Below, one piece after another: positions 35,437 to 47,719 of a DNA stretch of 64,000 bases (within the stretch, counting starts at the first letter, position 1; each line of letters begins with the position of its first letter). The notes under the pieces are model-generated. The model saw only the letters and a list, made by a program, of their open reading frames with translations, searched no databases and was not told the DNA's origin. The translations under genes and the position numbers were made by a program. The DNA comes from Mustela lutreola (taxonomy: Eukaryota; Chordata; Mammalia; Carnivora; Mustelidae): assembly GCF_030435805.1 (NCBI RefSeq), contig NC_081293.1:196467546-196531545 (forward strand), read 5' to 3'.

Positions 35437-36844
35437 TCAGCTCGGGGGCAGGGCCTTGAAGAAGGCAAACTGTCCTGGGAAGTAGTAGCTGTGGGGGTCC
35501 TCGCCCGCGCGCTCCACCCTGCCGCACTGAGCCTCCTGGTGCTCCTCGGGGTCCTGCCGGTGGCGGCAGCTGCTCAGGCCCGGGGCACCAGCGGGTTCCG
35601 GGGAGGGTGTCCCCGTGGAGAGTACCCCTGGGGACGGTGCTTGCGTCCTCTGTGGCACCCACCTCCACATCCCTTGGGGAATAGCGGGGCCAGGCCCAGA
35701 GCCCCTCCTTGGCCCTCCTCACCCCTCCTCACTTCTCGCCTCCTCTCTCCGCATACCCCCTCGCCCCTCCTCACCCCTCCCTCCTTGCCCTCTGTGCACC
35801 TCAGTCTGTGCTTCGGGCTCTGACCTCTCCCACAGGACCAGCTTCTCCATCTTCCCAGCATCTTCCCCAGCCTCCCCACCTCCCCTGCCCACTCTTACCC
35901 GCAGAGCCTGCGTGTGTATGGGGCAGTGGACCATCCGGCCGAGGACTTTATCTGCAGAGTTCAGTTTGATGCAGGCCAGGCATTTCCGCTTCCTCTGGGG
36001 AGGGGAGCATGGGGCCGGGAGAGGAAAGGGGTCAGGGCAGGGGTGCCGCCCCACCAGGGTGGAAGCGGGGGGCTGCCTGAGATGGGGACCGGCTCCCCTG
36101 GTGGGTCCTAGATCAGAGGGGTGAGGGGTCATGCGGGCCAGCTGGCTCCGGGCGCAGCCCCCCGGGGACTGGGAGATTTTAGGCAGCGTACGTGTCTGGG
36201 CAGGACTCTTCCCCCAGATGGGTTCTCCCCGCCTGATGTCCCCCTCGAACCACTTTGCAGCTCTGTTATATTTATTTGCGTGTTCTTAAAAAGCTTGATA
36301 TGGACGCAAGTGTCCTGACATGAAGTCTGGAAAGTCACTGATAAAATCCAGTCCGTCCCTTAACAGTGGGAGGGAACAGGCCCTCAGAGCACCCCCGAGT
36401 CATAGGCTAGTGCTTGGAACAGCAGGACTGGGGACTGCCCACAGCCATGGGTATGCCCCCAAGGGGGCTAGTTACAGTCAAGCCCTGTGAGGAGTCCGCC
36501 TGGGCTGGGCCATCTCTACTCAAAGCCTCACTGAGAGTGGGGAATTCACCAGGCTTGGGGTGGGGGCAGACAAACCCCCTGCCGTGGGCTTCCTCCACCA
36601 CAGACCCGAAGCCGAAGCCAAGCCAGCCAAGCCGAGAGAGGAGCCCAGACGGGAGGGGGACTCTCTCTGAAGAACAGATGTTCTCAGAGTAGCCCAGCCC
36701 TGGCCACCCACGGCGTCACAGGCCCCGGCTCAGACTGGGCCAGGTGAGCTCCTGGAGAGGCCGCTCCCCCAAGGGACCACTGCTCCAACCGGGGCTCTCT
36801 TCCTAAACCCCTGTCACAGACCCCTGCCCTGAGCAAATGCCCCA

Positions 36845-36887
<43 letters not shown>

Positions 36888-37421
36888 GACAGACACACAC
36901 AAGCCTGCAACTCACCCCGTTGGGCTTGATTTTGCACTCTGCTTTTTTCCAGTCCTTCTTCCGGCAGCTGGTCTGCTGGAGCTTAAATTCCAGCCTCACA
37001 AAGGTCCCTGCAGGGAAGGGCTGCCCGCAGACAGAGAAGGGCCAGCAGCCGGCTGAGCTCACCGAGCAATCCGGGGTGTGACCCGTCCCTCCTCCCCAGC
37101 CCCCCAGGAAACAGCTGAGAAGGGGGCTGGGGTGTTGGCCTCTCCCTGGAGAACTGGGTGTTCATTGAGCCCGAGGGCTTGGGCACCTGCTTCCTGGGAA
37201 CGAGCCCCGTCCCGCCCCAGGCGACGCCACTTGGCGATGCCGCTCACTGTTTCCGTGGCGCTGTCCACGCCGGTCTCCCTGAAGGCCCACTGGACGGGCG
37301 GGTGCTTGTGGAACTCTTCCAGGGCCACCTGCAGGCCACGCTGCTGCGCTGCCGTGAGCTCGGCTCTGCCCAGGCCCACTGCGCCCAGCCACAGGGCCAG
37401 AGGCATCAGCAGCTGCCACAT
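35437..37421 (-). CDS. RARRES2: Chemerin (retinoic acid receptor responder 2), 163 aa, four coding exons
   Basis: The minus-strand coding exons are 37248-37421, 36916-37020, 35899-35994 and 35437-35553. Their 58, 35, 32 and 38 codons total 163 aa, the human length. Chemerin is a secreted pro-chemoattractant and adipokine. Proteases trim its C-terminus and the product activates CMKLR1 on macrophages and dendritic cells. Residues 1-20 form a signal peptide (MWQLLMPLALWLGAVGLGRA). The body has the cystatin/cathelicidin-like fold, and all six disulphide cysteines are present at 77, 87, 98, 101, 117 and 135. The C-terminal agonist segment YFPGQFAF is kept, but residue 157 is Phe where human and mouse have Ser. 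The tail is KALPPS. All donors are GT (gtgagc, gtgagt, gtaaga) and acceptors are cag. The coding exon begins upstream at about 37445. It is convergent with LRRC61. Confidence 0.96.
36847..36900. repeat. (TC)n-(AC)n microsatellite in RARRES2 intron 2
   Basis: A TC run passes directly into an AC run, only 16 bp from the exon 36916-37020 donor side. Confidence 0.9.
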
Positions 37422-37445
37422 GGCGTCGCGTCGGTCTCCCCGGCC

Positions 37446-39840
37446 CTGCCAACAGTGTTGGGTTCTCAGCTCTTGATGCCAGCTCGCAGCGCTGCCAGCA
37501 ACCTGGCCCCGGAGCTGGGGGGGAGCGTGGGGGGGTGCCTGACAGGGCTCCAGGCTGGGCTTGGAGGGCCAGGAGGTGGCCCTTTGGTAGAGATCCCTCT
37601 GGTATTCCCCTGGTCCTCCCTGCCCCCCACTGTTCCCTGGGCCCAGCTCTGCCCATGTTTGGCCTCCTCCCGGGTAGTAGGTGCTGAGTTGGCTTTTGTC
37701 CTCAGGCCAACAGCCTGGGAAGCCCTCCTGTTGCCCACTTGCACCCTTCCCCCAACACTTTCTGGCCCATTCCTTCTCCCCCACTTAGTCTCTGGTCCCC
37801 TTTCCTGCCCGTTGCTCTCAGAGACCCCCTCGGCTTCCCCACCTCAGCCTCTCCAGGTCGCTTCTCCTTCAGCACTCCGAGCCTGTGGGCTCCTTCCCAG
37901 TCCTGGGAACCCTGGCCCCTGCACCCCCTTCTTCCCCCAGGCTAACTCAAGGGGGAGGGGAAGGATATAGAATGGAGGCCAGCTGGAGGCCGAATAGTTT
38001 TGGGAGGACGCAAACACGGGGGAGGGGCCCAGAGCGGGGTGGGAACCCGGAGGATGCTTAACCCTCCCTGTGCTGGGGCCGCTCCTGATCACTGGCCCTA
38101 CCCCAGCCCAGACCCTGCAGTCTCACCTCTGCCCCACCATGGCTTTCTTCGTTAGGCAGCCCCTCCCTCCCTTAACTCCTTTTCTGGGGCCTTCCCACCA
38201 CCCCTCTCCTAGACCTCCTGATCCTGTCCCTTTATCTGTGACTGGGTTTGCCTGAGTCATGGACTCCCCCCAAAAACTCTGTGTGTACTGGTGGTCTTAG
38301 GACCAGAAAGCTGCAGAGGTGGAAACAGAGGTCCCCTCACGGAGAGAGATCTCAGGGTGTGGCCTTGAAACAAGGACTTACAGACGGGTTGACAGTCTCT
38401 CCTGTGGAGCTGCTCCCTTTGGCTGGTCTCCTTCCACGCCCCGGCTGCCTCCCTGGCCTTCTCTCCCCTCCTCACCTCTTCTGTGCCTCGGGGTCTCTGC
38501 TTCCCGTGGCTGACTCTAGGCCAGGCTGTCAGCCGCTTCCTGCCCCCTCCACTCCTCCTGGTCAGCCCCCATCTCCTCCCACTCCCACCCTTTGGGCCCC
38601 TCCAGCTCCCATCCTGCCCAAGGCTCCTCCCCATCCCATTAGGACCGGCCTCCTGGCAGACAGCCCTCTGAGACCTCCCTCCCATCCACCCACAGGCCTC
38701 CCAGCTGCAATCTTGCCGCCAGACCTTGACCCCGACCCTGGCTGACTCTGGCTGACCCTGGCCAAGCCTGGCCAAGCCGCCCTCCCCTCCCCCTCCCCCT
38801 GACCAAGGAGCCCAAGCATCTGGTGGTCTTGACCCACTCTCTCCTCCATGAGATATGGGCTGCATTGCCTGCCACCCCACCCCCGCCCCAGTCCCGCCTC
38901 TGTAGGGCCGCCTTCTTCTTTGGCTCTCCTGAGTGACCAGTCCCCAGAATCCTCACACACACATTTCAGGACATTCTTCCCAGAAATACAGACATCTTCA
39001 AACCCCATGGGACCTTGAGGAGTCATTTGATCCCTTCCCCTGCTTCCCAAGCCCTAAAACCACACCAGGAAGGAAGGCCTCTCTGTCAGAGTGGATTCTG
39101 GTGTCCAGCAACCCCTGTATCACAAGCACACACGGTCAGTCTTGATCCTGCGTGTCCCATCCTTGCTGGTGAGAAATTCAGGGCTTTCACATGGGCTCCT
39201 GGGAGGCCACAGGCTCAGCAGAAGGGTGTGATGGAATTAACAAAGCTAGTGTGGGATGGGGGGAGCTGTCCAAATACTGCTCAGCTCGTGTGCATCCTGA
39301 GCAAGTATGAGTGGGCTCAGGGACCCCGTGGGCCGGGAATCAGCCTGGCCATTTCTCCAGCCCCAGGCCCTAAGCTAATTGCCCAAAACAGGGTCTCATT
39401 TACCTTCCTGAATCCCTAGTGACTGATGGCCCAGTGTTTGGCATAGATTTTCTCCCTGTCCCTATTCACCCCTGCCATGGATCCCCACACGGAGCTGGCA
39501 GCTTCCTTTGCAATGTGCTCTGGGGGCACCAGAAAGACCCCGGGCTGCAGGGAGCTCGGACAGCTACCGTGGTTCCTTCCATGGCCTCTTGTAGCGTGCG
39601 TCCTGTATCTCGCCCTTGGTTGTCTCCTCGCCCATCTCCTTTCTCCTTGTGCATTTATACCATCTTATTCATTCACCGTTGTTCTGACAGCGTTTTGGGA
39701 AGGAGTAGGGATAAACACATGTGTGTGATCTGTCATGTTTAATCAGAGTCTATGAGTTATTAAAGAAGAAAAATGACTATCTCACCACTATATTATATAT
39801 ATATATGTATATATAGAGTGTGTGTGTGTGTGTGTGTGCG
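37446..39840. other. RARRES2 upstream region and intergenic DNA
   Basis: It should contain the RARRES2 promoter and a non-coding first exon. The RARRES2 coding exon is preceded by a cactgttggcag acceptor, so at least one 5' exon lies here, but I cannot place it. The long frames are proline/serine-rich chance frames in C-rich DNA. No gene was recognised. Confidence 0.5.
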
Positions 39841-39844
39841 CGCG
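39818..39844. repeat. (TG)n microsatellite with adjoining TA tract
   Basis: A TATATA tract at about 39791-39816 runs into a TG repeat and then CGCGCG. Confidence 0.85.
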
Positions 39845-39845
39845 C

Positions 39846-40395
39846 CCCTAAAATTCATATGTTGAGGTCATAACCCCAGGTACCTCCAGAATGTGACAGT
39901 ATTTGGAGGGTTGGACTTTAAAGAGGTAATTAAGAGAAAAATGAGGTCACATGGGGAGGTTGGGATGTCTGATCCAATATGACTAGGGTCCTTTATGTAT
40001 TTATTTATTTGACAGACAGAGATCACAAGTAGGCAGAGAGACAGGCAGAGAGAGATAGAGGGGGGAAGCAGGCTCCCCGTTGAGCAGAGAGCCCGATGCG
40101 GGGCTTGATCTCAGTTACCCTGAGATCATGACCTGAGCCGAAGGCAGAGATTTTAACCTACTGAGCCAGGCAAGGCGCCCCGACTAGGGTCCTTTTAAGA
40201 AGAGATTAGGACACAGAGGGAGGACCATGTGGAGACACAGGGAGATGACAGCCACCTACAAGCCAGGGAGAGGAACTTCAGAGAACCAACACCGCCAACA
40301 CCTTGATCTTGGTCTTTTGGCCTCAAGAGTTAGCAAAATAATTTTCTATTGTTTAAACCACCCAGTGTGTAGACAGTCTTAGCAAACCTACACAC
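39846..40395 (+). mobile_element. MLT1-type ERVL-MaLR LTR fossil, split by a CAN-SINE
   Basis: The blocks aaaattcatatgttgaggtc, cagaatgtgacagtatttgg, ccaatatgactagggtcctt, accttgatcttggtcttttg and ttgtttaaaccacccagtgt follow the MLT1 LTR order. It looks like a solitary, decayed LTR of an old mammalian MaLR element (placental-wide age). A CAN-SINE at 39995-40181 was inserted into it later. Confidence 0.8.
39995..40181 (-). mobile_element. CAN-SINE, reverse, inserted in the MLT1 LTR
   Basis: Reversed SINE flanked by the 14-bp repeat GACTAGGGTCCTTT at 39981-39994 and 40182-40195. The repeated bases belong to the LTR, which proves the nesting order. Confidence 0.93.
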
Positions 40396-40629
40396 ACACA
40401 CAGGAAATCCTTTTCTAAGACTAATCAGGTGCTTTGTGATCAAAGAATTAGCTAGAATGGCTAATACTAAGCTGAAAAAAATCTAAATTGCTTTTTGAGA
40501 ATAAACATATGAATCCTGTATTTTATCTGGAAAAAATATATAAGAAATCAGGATGCCTTTTGTAATGTTTTAAGGTCGCAAGAAATGAAACTTGGATTTT
40601 AATCAGTGGCTGTTTCTTAACATTAACAA

Positions 40630-40834
40630 GGGGGTACCTGGGTGGCTTAGTGGGTTAAGCATCTGCCTTTGGCTCAGGTCATGGTTTCAGGGTCCTGGGA
40701 TCCAGCCCCACATCGGGTTCGTTGCTCAGTGGGGAGCCTGCTACCCACTTCTCTCTGCCTGCTGCTCTGCCTACTTGTGATCTCTCTCTCTCTCTCTCTG
40801 TGTCAAATAGATAAAATCTTAAAAAAAAAAAAAT
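40630..40834 (+). mobile_element. CAN-SINE, forward (first of a tandem pair)
   Basis: gggtacctgggtggcttagt head, CT microsatellite near 40781-40800 and an A tail that abuts the next SINE head. Confidence 0.92.
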
Positions 40835-41028
40835 GGGGCACCTGAATGGCTCAGTCGTTAGGCATCTGCCTTCGGCTTAGATCGTGATCCCAGGGCCCTG
40901 GGATCAAGCCCCGCATCAGGCTCCCTGCTTGGTGGGAAGGCTGCTTCTCCCTCTCCCACTCCCCCTGCTTGTATTCCTGCTCTCACTGTCTCTCTCTGTC
41001 AAATAAAAATAAAATCTTTAAAAAAAAA
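40835..41028 (+). mobile_element. CAN-SINE, forward (second of a tandem pair)
   Basis: ggggcacctgaatggctcag starts directly in the A tail of the previous copy. The tail is A-rich (aaaatctttaaaaaaaaata). Insertion of one SINE into another's poly(A) tail is common. Confidence 0.92.
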
Positions 41029-42671
41029 TAATGTGCCATTAACATTTAAAAATTTATAATAACTCAAGAAAATTCAACAAACTGAGCAAGATGGTGGAGG
41101 AATAGGAGACCGGAATATCATCAGGTCCCAGGAGTTCAGCCAGATAGTTATCAAACCATTCTGAACACCTACAAACTCAACAGGAGATCAAAGAGAAGAG
41201 CAGCAACAGTAGGAACAGAAAAGCGACCACTTCCTGGAAGGTAGGACGCATGAAGTGAATCTGAGGCAACATTCAGGAAGAGAGACTGTGGGGGAGGGGA
41301 CCGGCTCCTGGCAAGTGGTAGAACAGTGGAGAGCACAAAATCTTAGCAAAGTCCACTTCACTGAGAGATGTCGCTTCAGAGGCTAAGCGGTGCATGAGAC
41401 CCTCGCAGGACAGTGTGGTCTCAGGAACTGTGGGGTCACAGAAAGACCAGGGGTGTCTGAGTGTGGCAGAGCTCCCAGGTATCACAGCAGGGAAGCTGAC
41501 TACAGAGACAGAATTGAGGTGGGGGCTCTCAGCTTGGGGTTACATTAAACTGTGATCCAAAGTACAGTTGGGCCACTGCTCTTCAAGCAGGGACCCCACA
41601 AGTGCAGATCCGGGGAGAGTGCCTCCTTACTCCTCCAGGAGGAGGGGTGGGGCAGCACACTGAAGGGATCAGCTGGATTTGGAGACTCCAAATGGGGCTG
41701 TGTGCCATAGATAGAAATGCTTGATTGCAGGCCAGGTGAGCACGGAACATGGCCAGAGACCAGGGAGACAGGAGGGACTGACTGCTTTTAACCACGAGTC
41801 TTGTAGATAAGTAAGAAGAAAGGCAAAATATGTCTGGTCACGTAGTACGTGACCTATAGTTGAGAAAGACCAGACAAAAAGGATTGTCTGACTAACTGCA
41901 GGTGCTCTCTGGGGAAGGGGAGGTAATAGATGAAGCAGGAGGCGTTCCATCTTGAGCAGGCCAGGTGTTTCCAGCTGCTCGGCTTCAAGGACATGTCATC
42001 CTCTCCCACAGAGGCCTGTTGCTAGTACAGGTTTTTCTTAAGGCTATTTTTAAGCATGCTTGGTGACTAGCTAATTTCTTATGGGTTATATTTTAAGTAA
42101 TACATTGTTCTGAGGGATGGCTATAGGGAACAAGCATCAAAATCCAGGAGGCACAGAAAACCCCTCTCAGAATCAATAAAAATATGTCCACATCCCATCA
42201 TCTAATAGTAAAACTTACAAGTCTCAGTGACAAAGATAAAATCCTGAAAGCAGCTTGGGACCAAGTGGTCTGTAACATACAATGATAGAAATATTAGATT
42301 GGCAGCAGACCTCTCCACAGAGACTAGCAGGCCACAAAGGACTGGCATGATATATTCAAAGCACTAAACGAGAAAAAAATGCAACCAAGAATACTATATT
42401 CAGCTAGGCTGTCACTGAAAATAGAAGGAGAGATAAAAAGCTTCCAGGACAAACAAAAATTAAAAGAGTTTGCAAACACCAAACCAGCCCTATTTAAAAT
42501 ATAGGGATCCTCTAAGCAAAGAGAGAGCCTAAAAGTAACAGACAAGAAAGGAACAGAGACAATACACAGTAACAGTCACCTTACAGGCAATACACTGGCG
42601 TTAAATTCATATCTCTCAATAGCTACCCCAAATGTAAATGGGCTAAATGCCCCAATCAAAAGACACAGGGT

Positions 42672-42859
42672 GGGGTGCCTGGGTGGCTCAGTGGGTTAAA
42701 GCCTCTGCCTTCTGCTCAGGTCATGATCTCAGGGTCCTGGGATCGAGCCCCACATCGGGCTCTCTGCTCAGCAGGGAGCCTGCTTCCCTCTCTCTGCCTG
42801 CATCTCTGCCTACTTGTAATCTTTGTCTGTCAAATAAATAAATAAAATCTTTTTTAAAA
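42672..42859 (+). mobile_element. CAN-SINE inserted into the LINE-1
   Basis: It is flanked by a perfect 14-bp duplication AAAAGACACAGGGT at 42658-42671 and 42860-42873, which interrupts the L1 just upstream of its endonuclease region. Confidence 0.95.
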
Positions 42860-45267
42860 AAAAGACACAGGGTATCAGAATGGATTAAAAAAACAAGATC
42901 CATCTGCAGGATATGCTGTCTGCAGGAAACTCATTTTAGACCCAAAGACACCTCCAGATTTAAAGTAAGGGGTGGAAAACAATTTACCATGCTAATGGAC
43001 ATCAAAAGAAAGCTGGAGTGGCAATCCTTATATCAGATAAATTAGATGTTAAGCCAAAGACTATAATAAGAGATGGGGAAGGACACTATATCATACTTAA
43101 AGGGCCTGTCCAACAAGAATATCTAAAAATTTTAAATAGCTATGCCCCTAACATGGGAGCAGCCAATTATATAAACCAATTAATAACAAAATCAAAGAAA
43201 CACATCAACAATAATACAATAATAGTAGGGGACTTTAACACCCCCCTCACTGAAATGGACAGATCATCCAAGCAAAAGATGAACAAGGAAATAAAGGCTT
43301 TAAATGACATACTGGACCAGATGGACATCACAGATATATTCAGAACATTCCATCCCAAAGCAACAGAATACACATTCTTCTCTAGTGCACATGGAACATT
43401 CTCCAGAACAGACCCCATCCTGGATCACAAATCAGGTCTCAACTAGTACCAAAAGATTGGGATCATTTCTTGCATATTTTCAGACCACAATGCTTTGTAA
43501 CTAGAACTCAGCCACAGGAGGAAAGTTGGAAAGAACCTGAATACATGGAGGCTGAAGAGCATCCTACTAAAGAATGAAAAGTTCAACCAGGAAATTAGGA
43601 ATTGAAAAAAATTCATGGAAACAAGTAAAAATGGAAACATGACTGTTCAAAATCTTTGGGACAGAGCAAAGGTGGTCCTGAGAGGAAAGTATATAGCAAT
43701 ACAAGCCTTTCTCAAGAAACAAGAAAGGTCTCAAGTACACAGCCTAACCCTACACCTAAAGGAGCTGGAGAAAGAACAGCAAAGAAAGCCTAAACCCAGC
43801 AGGAGAAGAGAAATAATAAAGATCAGAGCAGAAATCAATGAAATAGAAACCAAAAGAACAATAGAACAAATCAATGAAACTAGGAGCTGGTTCTTTGAAA
43901 GAATAAATAAGATTGATAAACCCCTGGCCAGACTTATTAAAAAGAAAAGAGAAAGAACCCAAATTAATAAAATCATGAATGAATGAGGGGAGAATGCAAC
44001 CAACACCAAAGAAATACAAACAATTATAAGAACATACTATGAGCAACTATATGTCAGCAAAGTTGACAATGTGGAAGAAATGGATGCACTTCTAGAGACA
44101 TATAAACTACCAAAACTGAACCAGGAAGAAACAGAAAACCTGAACAGACCCATAAGGGGATTGAAGCAGTCATCAAAAATCTCCCAACAAACAAGATCCC
44201 AGGGCCAGATGGTTTCCCAGGGTAATTCTACCAAACATTTAAAGAAGAATTAATACCTGTTCTCCTGAAACTGTTCCAAAAAATAGAAATGGAAGGAAAA
44301 CGTCCAACCTCATTTTATAAGGCCAGCATTACCTTGGTCGCCAAACCAGACAAAGACCCTACCAAAAAGGAGAATTACAGACCAATATCCTTGATGAACA
44401 TGGTTGCAAAAATTCTCACCAAAATACTAGCCAATAGAATCCAACAGTACATTAAAAGGATTATTCACCACGACCAAGTGGGATTTATTCCTGGGCTGCA
44501 AGTTTGGTTCAACATCTGCAAATCAATTAATGTAATATAATACATTAATAAAAGAAAGAACAAGAACCATATGATAATCTCAATAGATGCTGAAAAAGCA
44601 TTTGGCAAAGTACAGCATCCTTTCTTGATCAAATTATTCACAGTGTTGGGATAGAGGGCATATAACTCCATATCAAAAAAACCATCTCTGAAAAACCCAC
44701 AGCAAATATCATTCTCAGTGGGGGAAAAACTGAGAGCTTATCCCCTAAGGTCAGGAACACAGCAGGGCTGTCCACTATAACCACTGCTATTCAACTTAGT
44801 ACTAGAAGTCCTAGCCTCAGCAATCAGACAACAAAAATAAATAAAAGGCATCTGAATCAGCAGAGAAGAAGTCAAACTCTCACTCTTTGCAGATGACATG
44901 ATACTTTATGTGAAAACCCAAAAGACTCTACTCCAAAACTGCTAGAACAGGAATTCAGTAAAGTGTCAGGATATAAAATCAATGCACAGAAATCAGTTGC
45001 ATTTCTATACACTAGCAGCAAGACAGAAGAAAGAGAAATTAAGGAGTTGATTCCATTTACAATTGCACCCAAAACTGTCAGATACCTAGGAATAAACCTA
45101 AGCAAAGAGGCAAAGAATCTATACTCAAAATTATAAAGTACACAAAGAAATGGAAATGGAAAAAAGTTCCATGCTTATGGATTGAAAGAAAAAATATTGT
45201 GAAAATGTCTACACTACCTAAAGCAATCTACACATTTAATGCAATCCCTATAAAATCCCATCAATTT

Positions 45268-45385
45268 GGGGCACCTGGGTGGCTCAGTGGGTTAAGACCT
45301 CTGCCTTTGGCTCGGGTCATGATCCCAGGGTCCTGGGAACTGTATGTCAAATAAATAAATAAATAAAATCTTTTTTAAAAAAACC
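45268..45385 (+). mobile_element. Internally deleted CAN-SINE inside the LINE-1
   Basis: The head (ggggcacctgggtggctcag) and tail (ctgtatgtcaaataaataaa) are present, but about 80 bp of the middle is missing. Confidence 0.88.
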
Positions 45386-46565
45386 ATTATTTTCAAAGAA
45401 ATGGAACAAATAATCCTAAAATTTATATGGAACCAGAAAAGACCCTGAACAGCCATAGGAATATTGAAAAAGAAGGCCAAAGTTGGCGGCATCACAATTC
45501 CAGACTTCAAGCTCTGTTACAAAGCTATGATCATCAAGTCAGTATGGTTCTGGCACAAAAACAGACACATCGATCAATGGAACAGAATAGAGAGCCCAGA
45601 AATAGACCCTCAACTCTATGGTCAACTAATCTTCGACAAAGCAGGAAAGAATGTCCAATGGAAAAAAGACAGCCTCTTTGACAAATGGTGTCGGAAAAAT
45701 TGGACAGCCACATGCAGAAGAATGAAACTGGACCATTTCCTTACTCCACACACAAAAACAGACTCAAAATGGATGAAAGACCTCGGTGTGAGATAGGAAT
45801 TCATCAAAATTCTTGAGGAGAACACAGGCAGCAACCTCTTCAACCTGGGCCGTATCAGCTTCTTCCTAGAAACATCACCAAAGGCAAGGGAAGCAAGGGC
45901 AAAAATGAACTGTTGGGACTTCATCAAGGTAAAAAGTTTTTGCACAGCAAAGGAAACAGTCAAGAAAACCAAAGGACAACTCACAGAATGGGAGAAGATA
46001 TTCGCTAATGTCTTATCAGATAAAGGGCTAGTATCCAAAATCTATAAAGAACTTATCAAACTCAACACCCAAAGAACAAATAATCCAATCAAGAAATGGG
46101 CAGAAGACATGAACAGACATTTCTGCAAAGGAGACATCCAAATGGCCAACAGACAAATGAAAAAGTGCTCCACATCACTCGGGATCAGGGAAATACAAAT
46201 CAAAACCACAGTGAGATACACCTCACACCAGTCAGAATGGCTAAAATTAACAAGTCAGGAAATGACAGATGCTGGTGAGGATGTGGAGAAAGAGGAACCC
46301 TCCTACACTGTTGGTGGGAATGCAAGCTGGTGCAGCCACTCTGGAAAACAGTATGGAGGTTCCTCAAAAAGTTGAAAATAGAGCTACCCTATGACCCAGC
46401 AATCACACTACTGGGTATTTATGCTAAAGACACAAATGTAGTGATCCGAAGGGGCATGTGTACCCCAATGTTCATAGTATCAATGTCCACAATAGCCAAA
46501 CTATTGGGAAACTCTAGGAAAGAGCCTAGATGTCCATCCACAGATGAATGGATAAAGAAGATGTG

Positions 46566-46602
<37 letters not shown>
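46566..46602. repeat. (AC)n microsatellite inside the LINE-1
   Basis: A pure CA run grew within the ORF2 3' region where L1 has gtggtatatatacaatggaa-like sequence. Confidence 0.85.
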
Positions 46603-47017
46603 AATACTATGCAGCCATCAAAAAACATGAAATCTTCACTTTAGCAACGACATGGATGGAACTAGAGGGTATTACGCTGAGTGAAATAAGTCAATCAGAG
46701 AAAGACAATAATCATATGATCTGTCTCATACGAGGAATTTGAGTGTCAGGGTCGAGGGTCTTGGGGGTAGGGAGGGGAAAAAATGAAAGAAGATGGGATC
46801 GGGAGGGAGACAAACCATAAGAAACTCTTAATCTCAGGAAACAAACTGAGGGTTGCTGGGAGGCTGGGGAGGTAGGCATAGGGCGGCGGGGTGATGGACA
46901 CTGGGGAGTGTATGTGCTATGGTGAGTGCTGTGAATTGTGTAAGACTGATAATTCACACACCTGTATCCCTGAAGCAAATAATACATTATATGTTAATTT
47001 TTAAAAAGGAAATAAAA

Positions 47018-47130
47018 GGGGTGCCTGGGTGGCTCAGTGGGTTAAAGCCTCTGTCTTCGGCTCAGGTAATGATCCCAGGGTCCTGAGATCTCTATCTGTC
47101 AAATAAATAAATAAAATCTTTTAAAAAGAG
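47018..47130 (+). mobile_element. Internally deleted CAN-SINE in the LINE-1 tail
   Basis: The SINE head and tail flank a deletion of the middle part. It lies between the L1 3' end and the L1 downstream target-site duplication, so it entered the L1 tail. Confidence 0.88.
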
Positions 47131-47232
47131 GGGGGGGAGAGAAAATTCAGCAAACTAATAAAAGGAATTTGCGTCTTTATGAAGTATATTTAAACAGCTT
47201 CATGGATGTAAAAATATTTTTTCTTTTTTCTT

Positions 47233-47308
47233 CCTTCCTTACTCACTCCTTCCTTCCTTCCTTCCTTCCTTCCTTCCTTCCTTCCTTCCTTCCTTCCTTC
47301 CTTCCTTT
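47233..47308. repeat. (TTCC)n tetranucleotide repeat
   Basis: About 17 tandem TTCC units, partly interrupted at the left end. Confidence 0.92.
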
Positions 47309-47514
47309 ATTCTTCTTTTTCTTCAGTATTTTCTTAAATCCAAGTGGTTGGAAGGCAGATAGACTGGAGGTCTGTCAGATCTCATGGAGTCCAGTAAGCC
47401 GTCCTGGGGGATCCACCACTAGATGGGGATGGTGAGCACAAGCGAGGCCCTTCAAGGGCCCAGTTTCTCAGCCAGTGCTTTCAAATAACAGGCTGTGGAA
47501 TTGTTACTAATTTG

Positions 47515-47714
47515 GGACAGAGAGAGAGAGAGAGAGAGAGAGAACGAGCGAGCGAGCAGGGAAGGACAGAGGGAAAGGGAGAGAGAGAATCCTAAGCAGG
47601 CTCCACACCCAGTGCCGAGCCTGAAGCAGGGCCCAGTCTCACAACCCTGAGATCATGGTCTGAGCCAAAGCCAGAGTCAGAGGCTTTAGCTGACGAAGCC
47701 ATCCAGGCATCCCA
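47515..47714 (-). mobile_element. Older CAN-SINE, reverse, with (GA)n expansion
   Basis: A GA run (47516-47545) leads into a diverged reversed SINE body ending gaagccatccaggcatccc. Confidence 0.8.
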
Positions 47715-47719
47715 GAAAT

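Larger units (their letters stand above)
41084..47139 (+). mobile_element. Carnivore LINE-1, about 6 kb, ORF2 decayed, ORF1 not recognisable
   Basis: The 5' end reads gagcaagatggtggaggaat, the usual L1 start. It is flanked by a 17-bp duplication, AGAAAATTCAACAAACT at 41067-41083 and AGAAAATTCAGCAAACT at 47140-47156. ORF2 similarity runs from about 42600 to 46380 in several broken frames. The endonuclease block (43018-43446) keeps the IIVGDFNTPLTEMDRSS motif. Reverse transcriptase keeps HDQVGFIPG near 44470 and LFADDMILY near 44885. Stops and shifts occur at 43444, 43984 and beyond, so it cannot move itself. Between about 41770 and 42120 the sequence does not look like L1, and no ORF1 coiled-coil frame is present. 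Three SINEs sit inside it, the last in its 3' tail. Confidence 0.88.

Noticed and set aside
47233-47545. Possible CRISPR-like or regulatory tandem array
   Set aside because: Simple TTCC and GA microsatellites without spacers, typical of vertebrate DNA.
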